Assembly: GCA_905235495.1 (NCBI GenBank)
Contig: CAJOMK010000095.1
Coordinates: forward strand, 1 to 11,992
Direction of reading: 5' to 3'
DNA length: 11,992 nucleotides
Origin: an uncultured Methanobrevibacter sp.
GTDB lineage: Archaea > Methanobacteriota > Methanobacteria > Methanobacteriales > Methanobacteriaceae
Shown: in pieces, positions 1 through 6,455 of the stretch
Position numbering within the stretch: the stretch's first letter is position 1
Layout of the letters: each line of letters starts with the position of its first letter
The notes under the pieces: model-generated
The model's database searches: none
The model's input: only the letters and a program-made list of their open reading frames with translations
Told to the model about the DNA's origin: nothing
Made by a program: the position numbers and the translations under genes

Positions 1-70
1 TTTTAAATTTTTTACTAAAAAGATTATTATAAATATTAGAAAAATTATAAATATTTATGTATTATTATTT

Positions 71-97
71 TTAACTTAATTGTTTTATTTAAGTTAA
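71..97. repeat. Inverted repeat upstream of purF
   Basis: TTAACTTAA (71-79) and its exact reverse complement TTAAGTTAA (89-97) flank a 9-nt spacer. The dyad ends about 9 nt before the best TATA-like element for purF. It could be an operator for a purine-responsive regulator, or the terminator hairpin of a gene to the left of the window. The arms are AT-rich, so chance is possible. Confidence 0.4.
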
Positions 98-105
98 TTT
101 TAATA

Positions 106-113
106 TTATATTT
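106..113 (+). promoter_or_regulatory. Putative TATA box for purF
   Basis: TTATATTT lies 66 nt before the purF start codon. An archaeal TATA box sits about 25 nt before the transcription start, so this would give a leader of roughly 40 nt, enough to hold the GGAG ribosome binding site at 167-170. The whole spacer is AT-rich, so the assignment is tentative. Confidence 0.3.
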
Positions 114-178
114 ACAATAATTATAAGAAATTAAAAAAAATATTTTTATGTCTTAATAGGGTTAATGGAGATTATATA

Positions 179-1597
179 TTGAAAGATAAATGTGGTATTG
201 TTGGAATACATTCTAAAGATGGACTTATGGATGTTTCTCACTTAATTTATTATGGTTTATATGCTTTACAGCATAGAGGACAAGAATCTGCAGGTATAGC
301 TACTCATAATATTAACTATGGGTTGAATTTCCACTCTGGAATGGGATTGGTAACTGATGTTTTTGATAATAATTTAATCAAAGGCTTAGCTGGTAATGTA
401 GGTATCGGTCATGTAAGATACTCAACAACTGGTCAATCAAAAATAGAAAACTCACAGCCATTCTATACAGAATTGAATGATGGATTCATCGCTATGGCTC
501 ACAATGGAGATATTGTAAATTCAAGTTCTTTAAGAGATGATTTAATTAAAAAAGGATACGAATTCAAATCAGGCACTGATTCTGAAGTTGTCTGTTATTT
601 AATCAAAGAGGAATTCAAAAATGAAGATGACATTCTCAAAGTCATTGACAATGTTTCTCAGAAATTAATCGGTTCCTATTCCTTAGTTATTTTACTCAAT
701 GATGAATTATATGTTTTAAGAGATCCTATGGCAATGAAACCTTTAATTTTAGGCCAAACCGGAGACCATTTTGTAGTAGCATCTGAATCTGTTGCATTTG
801 ATGTTATAGATGCAGAAATCATTCGTGATATGGAACCTGGTGAATTGCTATACTTTAAGGGCAATAAGATCAATTCTTATATCTTGCCATCTGCAAAAGG
901 TTCCAGAAGAGCACATTGTATGTTTGAATATGTATACTTTGCTCGTCCAGACAGTGTGATTGACGAGAGAAGCGTTTACAATGCAAGACTTAGAATTGGA
1001 GAAGCATTATATAAAGAAAACCCTATTGAAGCAGATTTAGTTTTACCTGTTCCTGACTCATCCATTCCTGCAGCTATTGGTTATGCAAGAGCTTCAGGCA
1101 TTCCTTATGGTGAAGGCCTAATCAAGAATAGATATGTTGGAAGGACATTTATTATGCCTACTCAAGCAGAACGTGAAATTGCTGTAAGGCTTAAGTTAAA
1201 TCCATTGAAAAATGAACTTGAAGGAAAAAGTGTTGTCGTTATTGATGACAGTATCGTTAGAGGTACCACTTCAGAGTCTTTAGTCAGAATCCTTAAGGCA
1301 GCAGGTGCTAAAGAGGTTCATATGTTGATTGGTTGTCCTCCAGTTATTTCACCATGTTACTATGGTGTTGCTTTAGCTACCAAGAAGGAATTGATTGCAG
1401 CTAATTTGGAAGTTGAAGAAATCAGAAAGCAATTATGTGCTGAAACCTTAGGTTACATCAGTGCAGAGGCTCTTATTGAAGCAATTGGCATTGATGGAGA
1501 TGACTTATGTTTAGGATGCATAACTGAAGAGTATCCAACTGAAATACCTGAGGACTTGGAAGCTGAATCATACTACGATTATTATCAGACCATTTAA
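179..1597 (+). CDS. purF: Amidophosphoribosyltransferase (PurF)
   Basis: This enzyme catalyses the first committed step of purine synthesis, transferring ammonia from glutamine to PRPP to give 5-phosphoribosylamine in the cytoplasm. The N-terminal half is a class II glutamine amidotransferase: Cys5 in CGIVGI is the expected nucleophile after removal of a 4-residue propeptide, and LQHRGQESAG and MAHNGDI are conserved. The C-terminal half is a phosphoribosyltransferase with the PRPP loop VIDDSIVRGTT at about 354-364. Cys247, Cys393, Cys444 and Cys447 fall where the Bacillus-type enzyme ligates its [4Fe-4S] cluster. The 472 residues are normal for the family. The start is a TTG with GGAG at 167-170, 8 nt upstream; the nearby ATG codons at 148 and 165 run directly into stops. 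The gene appears monocistronic, with a hairpin terminator just downstream. Confidence 0.96.
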   Translation: MKDKCGIVGIHSKDGLMDVSHLIYYGLYALQHRGQESAGIATHNINYGLNFHSGMGLVTDVFDNNLIKGLAGNVGIGHVRYSTTGQSKIENSQPFYTELNDGFIAMAHNGDIVNSSSLRDDLIKKGYEFKSGTDSEVVCYLIKEEFKNEDDILKVIDNVSQKLIGSYSLVILLNDELYVLRDPMAMKPLILGQTGDHFVVASESVAFDVIDAEIIRDMEPGELLYFKGNKINSYILPSAKGSRRAHCMFEYVYFARPDSVIDERSVYNARLRIGEALYKENPIEADLVLPVPDSSIPAAIGYARASGIPYGEGLIKNRYVGRTFIMPTQAEREIAVRLKLNPLKNELEGKSVVVIDDSIVRGTTSESLVRILKAAGAKEVHMLIGCPPVISPCYYGVALATKKELIAANLEVEEIRKQLCAETLGYISAEALIEAIGIDGDDLCLGCITEEYPTEIPEDLEAESYYDYYQTI

Positions 1598-1606
1598 GGT
1601 CCAACA

Positions 1607-1664
1607 GATGAAGAAAAATAATCTTCATCCTTTAAATTTTTTATATTTATCTTTTATTTTTTTA
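1607..1664 (+). terminator. Hairpin plus T-tract after purF
   Basis: GATGAAGA (1607-1614) pairs perfectly with TCTTCATC (1622-1629) around a 7-nt loop, 9 nt after the purF stop. It is followed by several runs of T up to about 1664. Archaeal termination depends mainly on the T-runs; the hairpin resembles a bacterial intrinsic terminator. The rest of the gap to the next gene (to about 1766) holds nothing else recognisable. Confidence 0.65.
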
Positions 1665-1766
1665 AATTATTATTAAAGGTTATTTCTGAGTATTTTTAGG
1701 ATTTTTTATATTTAGGCATTTATAAGATTTTCAAGTGTTTTTAATAATTTTTACGAGTTGTTTTTT

Positions 1767-3026
1767 ATGGTAGAGTTATTGGCTCCTGCAGGAAATTTCA
1801 TTTCATTAACCAGTGCATTGAAAAATGGTGCTGATGCAGTTTATATTGGCTTTGAAGAGCTAAATATGAGGGTTAATGCAAGCAATTTCTCTTTGGAAGG
1901 CATCAAAAAGGCAAGTGAAATGTTAAAGGAGTATGGGGCTAAGTTATATGTCTGTACAAATACCATAATGAAGGACAAGGATATTGAAAGGCTTAAGGGG
2001 CAATTGCCTTACATTAAGGAGTATGGTGCTGATGGAATTATCCTATCTGACATTGCCTTGATAGATCTTGCAACTGAAAACGGTCTTGAAGCCCATGTAA
2101 GCGTTCAGGAGAATACAACTAACTTCTATGCATTAAAGACATTGGAAAGATTAGGTGCCAAAAGAGCTATTCTTTCAAGGGAATTGTCCTTGGAGGAGAT
2201 AAAGGAAATTACCAAAAAGCTCAAAGAGACAGATTCAAGCATTGAAACTGAGGTTTTCATTCATGGTGCAATGTGTATGGCAATATCCGGCAGATGCTTC
2301 TTGAGTTATGGACTTTATGGCAGAAGTGCAAATTGTGGAGATTGTCTCCAGCCTTGCAGAAAGGAATGGAAATTAAGTTTTGAAGAAGATGAAAATGATG
2401 ATGTCATCAACACGTCCGAATGTGATGATGAATCATTTATAATATTAAATTCATATGATGATTCCTATAGGACAAATTTCTTCTCTCCAAAGGATATGGC
2501 TTTGATAGAACATATTCCAGAACTTATAGATGCAGGCATTGATTCATTTAAGATAGAGGGAAGAGCAAGATCTCCAGATTATGTGGCAACAGCTGTTAAG
2601 GTCTATAGGGAAGCTATTGACTCATATCAAAATGACCCTGAAAATTATAAGTACAATCCACAATGGATGGAAGATCTGATGAAGGTATTCAACAGAGGCT
2701 ATGATACCGGATTCTACTTTGATGTTCCTTATGAAATCAGTGAAAACAACCAATCCAAATTCATTAAGAAGGACATAGCTAAGGTTGTAAATTATTATAA
2801 TAATATTAAGGTTGCAGAACTTAAGATATGGGATGATTTAGCTGTTGGTGATGAGATTATGATTCAAGGACCTACAACAGGTTCAATCACTCATGTAATA
2901 GATTCTATGCAAATTGATGGAAAAGCTATTGAAAATGCTTTAAAAGGTTCTAATGTAGCAATAGCTATTGATGAAAAATTAAGGGAAAGTGATTTTGTTT
3001 ACAAATTGATTCCTAGAGAAGACTGA
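1767..3026 (+). CDS. Peptidase U32 family protein, likely Fe-S hydroxylase/RNA-modifying type
   Basis: COG0826/U32 family protein. Despite the name, characterised relatives (RlhA, TrhP, UbiU/UbiV) are [4Fe-4S] proteins that hydroxylate RNA bases or ubiquinone precursors without O2; the substrate here is unknown. A TIM-barrel-like N-terminal domain begins MVELLAPAGN. The family signature EVFIHGAMCMAISGRCFLS is intact, and Cys170, Cys177, Cys190, Cys193 and Cys197 supply the candidate cluster ligands. IDSFKIEGRARSPDYVATAV and VFNRGYDTGFY are also typical, as is the small C-terminal barrel ending in a GDEIMIQGPTTG segment. A strongly acidic stretch at about 204-235 looks longer than usual. I chose ATG 1767 because MVELLAPAG is the family's normal beginning; an in-frame TTG at 1758 would add three residues. 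The ribosome binding site is weak (GAG at 1755-1757). cfbC follows after 11 nt, suggesting cotranscription. Confidence 0.88.
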   Translation: MVELLAPAGNFISLTSALKNGADAVYIGFEELNMRVNASNFSLEGIKKASEMLKEYGAKLYVCTNTIMKDKDIERLKGQLPYIKEYGADGIILSDIALIDLATENGLEAHVSVQENTTNFYALKTLERLGAKRAILSRELSLEEIKEITKKLKETDSSIETEVFIHGAMCMAISGRCFLSYGLYGRSANCGDCLQPCRKEWKLSFEEDENDDVINTSECDDESFIILNSYDDSYRTNFFSPKDMALIEHIPELIDAGIDSFKIEGRARSPDYVATAVKVYREAIDSYQNDPENYKYNPQWMEDLMKVFNRGYDTGFYFDVPYEISENNQSKFIKKDIAKVVNYYNNIKVAELKIWDDLAVGDEIMIQGPTTGSITHVIDSMQIDGKAIENALKGSNVAIAIDEKLRESDFVYKLIPRED

Positions 3027-3037
3027 TTGGTGTAAAG

Positions 3038-3841
3038 ATGAAAAGACAAAAGAAAATAGCTATTTATGGAAAAGGTGGTATCGGCAAAAGTACTACAGTG
3101 GCTAATATTGCAGCAGCTTATAGTGAAGATGATAAGAAGGTAATGGTAATTGGCTGTGATCCAAAGTCAGATACTACAAGAACATTATGCGGTAAAAGAA
3201 TTCCTACAATTGTCAATACATTAAAAGACAATAAAAACCCAGAACTTTCTGATTTGGTTTTTGAAGGATTCAATCAAATAAAATGTGTTGAAAGCGGAGG
3301 TCCTGAACCAGGAGTTGGCTGTGCAGGACGTGGTGTAATAGTTGCAATGAAACGTTTAGAGAATTTGAATGCCTTTGACGAAGAGTTTGATGTTATCCTT
3401 TATGATGTTTTAGGTGATGTTGTATGTGGAGGATTTTCTGTACCTCTTAGAGAGGATTACGCTGATGAAGTCTTTATTGTATCCTCTGGGGAATACATGT
3501 CCTTATATGCTGCAAACAATATTTCAAAAGGAATCAAAAAGCTAAAAGGAAATCTTGGTGGAATCATTTGCAATTGCAAGGGGATTGAAAATGAAGAGGA
3601 AATAGTTAGTTCCTTTGCAAAGGAAATCAATACTCAAGTTATTGGAGTTATTGGAAGAAGTAATTTGATTCAAAGAAGTGAATTGGATGCAAAGACTGTT
3701 GTTGAATATGCTCCACAGTCAAATGAAGCAGAAGATTATAGAAAATTAGCAAGTGATATCTTCAACAATGATAATTTTTCAACTCCAGAACCAATGGAAG
3801 ATGAAGATTTTGAAAATTTCTTTAAGTCATTCTTAGACTAA
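3038..3841 (+). CDS. cfbC: NifH-like ATPase, probable CfbC (F430 reductive cyclase reductase subunit)
   Basis: NifH/BchL-type Fe protein of 267 aa. CfbC is an ATP-dependent homodimeric reductase that passes electrons to CfbD, converting Ni-sirohydrochlorin a,c-diamide to seco-F430 during synthesis of coenzyme F430 for methyl-coenzyme M reductase. Visible are the P-loop GKGGIGKS (11-18), GCDPKSDTT, ESGGPEPGVGCAGRG with Cys95, and YDVLGDVVCGGF with Cys130. Those two cysteines are the pair that bridges one [4Fe-4S] cluster between subunits. VSSGEYMSLYAANNI is also conserved. The tail is acidic (PEPMEDEDFENFF). I prefer CfbC to nitrogenase NifH because the protein is short in the region after residue 165, no nifD/K or glnB-like genes follow, and the motif wording resembles methanogen CfbC as I recall it. 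GGTG at 3029-3032 precedes the ATG, and the gene lies 11 nt after the U32 gene. Confidence 0.8.
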   Translation: MKRQKKIAIYGKGGIGKSTTVANIAAAYSEDDKKVMVIGCDPKSDTTRTLCGKRIPTIVNTLKDNKNPELSDLVFEGFNQIKCVESGGPEPGVGCAGRGVIVAMKRLENLNAFDEEFDVILYDVLGDVVCGGFSVPLREDYADEVFIVSSGEYMSLYAANNISKGIKKLKGNLGGIICNCKGIENEEEIVSSFAKEINTQVIGVIGRSNLIQRSELDAKTVVEYAPQSNEAEDYRKLASDIFNNDNFSTPEPMEDEDFENFFKSFLD

Positions 3842-3976
3842 TGGATTATTTTTTCTTTTTTTATCTTATTTTTTTATTTTACTTTTTATCAACTTTTTTT
3901 TTACTTTACTTTTTATTATCTTATTTTTTTACTTTTTATCAACTTTTTTTTTATTTTACTTTTTTTATCTTATTTT
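3842..3976 (+). terminator. T-rich termination region after cfbC
   Basis: The spacer between the convergent cfbC and GIY-YIG genes is almost entirely T-runs on the + strand, the classic archaeal termination signal for cfbC. There is no T-run in the minus-strand direction, so the same spacer would not obviously stop transcription of the minus-strand gene. Confidence 0.6.
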
Positions 3977-3980
3977 TTAA
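3861..3980. repeat. T-rich tandem repeat, about 50-bp unit, 2.3 copies
   Basis: TTATCTTATTTTTT recurs at 3861, 3916 and 3965. A second block starting ACTTTTTATCAAC is identical for 23 nt at 3881-3903 and 3931-3953, a 50-nt offset. The units differ by small insertions (spacings of 55 and 49 nt between the TTATC blocks). This is a low-complexity duplication, not a CRISPR array: there are no unique spacers or dyad-symmetric repeats. Confidence 0.7.
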
Positions 3981-4429
3981 TTCATCAGAATTCTTTTTTT
4001 AAAATAGTTTAAATTATGATATTCAATATTTAATTCATCATATGCACTTTTTACAGAATTTACAGCATCTCTTTTTCTTTTAAAATATCTCAAATGGGAA
4101 TTGCAATTGCAATCGGAACACCCGAATTTAGCTATTTTCTCACCATTTTTGGATATTTTGGATGCCAGATCACATTCTATCTTTTCATCAGAAATATTGA
4201 ACAGCACATCTCTGATTTCACTATTCTCACTTTTTAAAAGGTAATCTATATGCCAATGCATTTTCTTCTCATCAGACAAGTGCCTATTTATTCTTGCTGT
4301 AAGTGAATTCATTGCTGATCCAATGTAAACATAGTAACCTTTCTTAAAATTATGGTCTTGATATAGACTACCTATTTTAAGTTTCTCACTTTTTCTCATC
4401 ACTATTATTAAACAGTATGTACCTTTCAT
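3977..4429 (-). CDS. GIY-YIG nuclease family protein, DUF123 (COG1833)
   Basis: Small archaeal DUF123/COG1833 protein of the GIY-YIG (Uri-type) nuclease superfamily; the biological role is not established. The two motif strands are MKGTYCLII (GIY equivalent) and KKGYYVYIGSAMNSLTARINRHL, which includes the YIG strand and the expected catalytic arginine on the next helix. KMHWHIDYLL follows, and then a Cys-rich FGCSDCNCNSHLRYF segment typical of this family. I start at ATG 4427-4429 because family members begin MKGTY. An in-frame ATG at 4478-4480 would add 17 lysine-rich residues that do not look conserved. Neither start has a clear Shine-Dalgarno sequence. The gene lies downstream of DUF1848 on the same strand after a spacer of about 190 nt (135 nt if the upstream start is used), and is convergent with cfbC. 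Confidence 0.82.
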   Translation of the reverse strand: MKGTYCLIIVMRKSEKLKIGSLYQDHNFKKGYYVYIGSAMNSLTARINRHLSDEKKMHWHIDYLLKSENSEIRDVLFNISDEKIECDLASKISKNGEKIAKFGCSDCNCNSHLRYFKRKRDAVNSVKSAYDELNIEYHNLNYFKKRILMN

Positions 4430-4507
4430 AATTTTACAACTTTGTGATTTAATTTTAATATATTTGGTCGTTATTTTCATTAAATTAACTAAATGTTTTT
4501 ATGCATT

Positions 4508-4610
4508 TGTGATTTTGTGATGATGTGTTAGTGTTCTATTATTTTTTCAAGTTTTTCAAGTTTTGAAGTGCATCATCACTGTTTTTGAGAACTAATGCAA
4601 CTTTATCACA
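4508..4610. repeat. Nested inverted repeats between DUF1848 and DUF123 genes
   Basis: An inner pair GTGATGATG (4517-4525) and CATCATCAC (4571-4579) is perfect over 9 bp. An outer pair TGTGAT (4508-4513) and ATCACA (4605-4610) encloses it. The loop holds short direct copies of TTTTTCAAG. This could be a structured 3' UTR/terminator of the DUF1848 transcript or a processed RNA; no known RNA family is recognised. Confidence 0.4.
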
Positions 4611-4615
4611 TTTTT

Positions 4616-5548
4616 TTAGATTAATTTAGTCTGTTTGCTTTTATCAGTATCAATAAAGCTTTTTTGATTCATTTCCCTTATATTATCATTCTCTTCTATC
4701 TCACCTATCAAAAGAGGTGAATTTGGATTATGCAACTTTAGGTTTCTTTTCACCAATTTCATGTTTGAATTTGCATAGCAATATAGGCATCCATGATTGC
4801 AAGTGTTGTAAGAGCCTATGTCATTATTCAAAAGGCAATAGCATTCACCATTTCTTGCCTTTTGTTTAGGGATATTCAGATTCTTTCCAATTGTCCTTTC
4901 AACAACTTCTTTTGTCATGCATCCTGAGGAATCAAGGCCAAACTTATCCAATTCAGTTCCTTCAACACAGGTTTTGATATTAAGCTTATTTTCTCTTCCA
5001 ATTCTTGCAAATTCTTCTCCTATCTTTAATCTTTCCTCTTTATTCACTTCCCTTACGCCAGGGAAATTGCGTATTGTTTTTTCATATAGGTCAATGAAGC
5101 TTATGACTGCTTCAGTTGTATATTCTGAGTTTGCAATATATTCAAATGATTCAATATGACTTTCCAAGCTGTATTCTTCATTAATGAAAATAGGATCATA
5201 TCTTAGTGACACCTTTTCCTTTCCTAATTTATCTGATAGATACTTAAAGCTTTCCAAAACATCATCAACTGGAGGCACATTAGGTTCTATCTCCTTTTCA
5301 TATGGATTGATTGTTATTTGCCAAAATTGATTGAACTTATCAATTTTTTCAAGACTTTGAAACATTGGCTGAGGATTTTTAGTACAGAATATGATGCAAT
5401 CAATCAATTCCGGATTCAATTTATATGAATAGATTTGGTTTTTAGCATATGGACTTCTTACATATACAAATCCTTCATCAATTCTATTGTAGAACCATTT
5501 GCTGAAAAATCCTGGTATGTCTGTTCGCAATCCAGTATTTAAAATCAT
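4616..5548 (-). CDS. DUF1848 family protein
   Basis: DUF1848 (PF08902-type) protein, 310 aa, function unknown. Conserved family stretches are visible in order: LRTDIPGFFSKWF at the start, GFVYVRSPY, IDCIIFCTKNPQPM, QITINPYEKEIEPNVPP, VSLRYDPIF, and VISFIDLYEKTIRN. The C-terminal part has GECYCLLNNDIGSYNTC followed by CNHGCLYCYAN. Cys250, Cys254 and Cys257 form a CX3CX2C motif like that of radical SAM enzymes, but near the C-terminus, with Cys236 and Cys238 just before. A strong GAGGAG-type ribosome binding site (complement of 5555-5562) lies about 8 nt before the ATG, which fixes the start. It is divergent from the DUF371 gene, with only 78 nt between the start codons. No partner gene hints at a pathway. 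Confidence 0.9.
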   Translation of the reverse strand: MILNTGLRTDIPGFFSKWFYNRIDEGFVYVRSPYAKNQIYSYKLNPELIDCIIFCTKNPQPMFQSLEKIDKFNQFWQITINPYEKEIEPNVPPVDDVLESFKYLSDKLGKEKVSLRYDPIFINEEYSLESHIESFEYIANSEYTTEAVISFIDLYEKTIRNFPGVREVNKEERLKIGEEFARIGRENKLNIKTCVEGTELDKFGLDSSGCMTKEVVERTIGKNLNIPKQKARNGECYCLLNNDIGSYNTCNHGCLYCYANSNMKLVKRNLKLHNPNSPLLIGEIEENDNIREMNQKSFIDTDKSKQTKLI

Positions 5549-5597
5549 CTTTATATCTCCTCACTTTACCATTTGTTTTCCATTTTTTAAAAATATT

Positions 5598-5607
5598 TTT
5601 ATAAAAT
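5598..5607 (+). promoter_or_regulatory. Putative TATA box for DUF371 gene
   Basis: TTTATAAAAT is centred about 25 nt before the ATG at 5627. That is the normal distance from an archaeal TATA box to the transcription start. The mRNA would therefore begin at or next to the start codon, consistent with the absence of a Shine-Dalgarno sequence there. Confidence 0.45.
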
Positions 5608-5626
5608 AATTTTCATAAGTTCTATT

Positions 5627-6040
5627 ATGAATTTTAAAATTAGGGCAAAGGGACATAAGAATGTATTGTCATTGCATAAATCCACTTTTGAAATCACAAA
5701 GGACAATGATCTTAGCTTAGCTGGAGACTGTATTATAGGTTTGGACATTGATAAGTCCATGGAGGACTTTCCAGAGGAATTCAAGAATAAATTGGCTAAT
5801 GATGACACTAAGGTCATAGTTGAACTGAATACTCCAAATGCATCAGATAAGATTGTAGGGTATGGTCACCATGATTTGACTCTTTCTCATCCGACAGATA
5901 TTGTTTGTAGAAAAAGTACATTTGTATGCTCTAGAACCTTAATGATTAAATCTAATAAGGCAGCTATTGATTTAAACAGATATTTGATTGCAGATTTGGA
6001 TAATGGCGAATATATGGATGTGAATATTGAGCTAATCTGA
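5627..6040 (+). CDS. DUF371 family protein
   Basis: Archaeal DUF371 (PF04027-type) protein, 137 aa, no known function. Family hallmarks are visible: IRAKGHKNVLSLHKSTFEITKD near the N-terminus, LAGDCIIGLDIDK, GYGHHDLTLSHPTDIVCRKS, and CSRTLMIKSNKAAIDLNRYL. The length is normal for the family, and there is no signal peptide or membrane segment, so it should be a small cytoplasmic protein. No ribosome binding site precedes the ATG, and an in-frame stop lies close upstream; together with the TATA-like element this suggests a leaderless message. It is divergent from DUF1848 and lies upstream of tRNA-Leu. Confidence 0.88.
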   Translation: MNFKIRAKGHKNVLSLHKSTFEITKDNDLSLAGDCIIGLDIDKSMEDFPEEFKNKLANDDTKVIVELNTPNASDKIVGYGHHDLTLSHPTDIVCRKSTFVCSRTLMIKSNKAAIDLNRYLIADLDNGEYMDVNIELI

Positions 6041-6100
6041 TATTTAACCAATTTTTTTTATTTAAATTTGTAGTAATATTTAAATACGATAATAAATATA

Positions 6101-6108
6101 TTATATAG
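6101..6108 (+). promoter_or_regulatory. Putative TATA box for tRNA-Leu
   Basis: TTATATAG is centred about 29 nt before the mature tRNA 5' end, which fits a transcript starting a few nucleotides upstream of the tRNA. It overlaps a perfect 12-bp palindrome, TATAGTACTATA (6104-6115). Confidence 0.5.
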
Positions 6109-6133
6109 TACTATACTCTTTTTCTGTTTTTAT

Positions 6134-6220
<87 letters not shown>

Positions 6221-6221
6221 T

Positions 6222-6310
6222 TTTTATAATTTTATTTGATTATTTTTTCATTAATTTCGTTATTTTGATTAATTTTTTCTCTATTTTTTTTCTATATTGC
6301 TTGTTTTAGA
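6222..6310 (+). terminator. T-rich termination region after tRNA-Leu
   Basis: Repeated runs of four to seven T begin immediately after the encoded CCA. Oligo-T is the usual termination signal for archaeal tRNA transcripts. The remainder of the 235-nt gap to galU is AT-rich, with no reading frame that looks coding. Confidence 0.5.
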
Positions 6311-6382
6311 TTAATTTTAATTATTTTTTATTTAATTCACGATTATTTTATTGGATTTCATATTTTTTTTTTTTTAATCAAA

Positions 6383-6390
6383 TTTATATA
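6383..6390 (+). promoter_or_regulatory. Putative TATA box for galU
   Basis: TTTATATA matches the archaeal TATA consensus and lies 73 nt before the galU ATG, implying a leader of roughly 45 nt. A second TATA-like stretch (6391-6402) overlaps downstream, so the exact box is uncertain. Confidence 0.4.
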
Positions 6391-6455
6391 TTTATATTTA
6401 TAAAGTATTATTATAATAACTTTAAAATTAAAAAAAATTCATTTGAGGTGTTTTT

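Noticed and set aside
1767..3026. True secreted collagenase-type peptidase U32
   Set aside because: There is no signal peptide, and the cysteine pattern matches the Fe-S members of the family, so the protease name is historical rather than functional here.
3038..3841. Nitrogenase iron protein NifH
   Set aside because: The sequence is NifH-like with both cluster cysteines, but no nifI, nifD or nifK genes accompany it, it is shorter after residue 165, and its motifs fit methanogen CfbC better. A phylogeny would settle it.
3861..3980. CRISPR-like array
   Set aside because: The repeats are T-rich, of unequal length and directly adjacent, with no unique spacers and no cas genes nearby.
4917..5159. 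Plus-strand open frame inside DUF1848
   Set aside because: It is antisense to the conserved middle of DUF1848 and has no ribosome binding site or recognisable domain.
5599..5817. Minus-strand open frame opposite the DUF371 start
   Set aside because: It lies antisense to a well-conserved protein and resembles no family; its openness follows from the codon use of the real gene.
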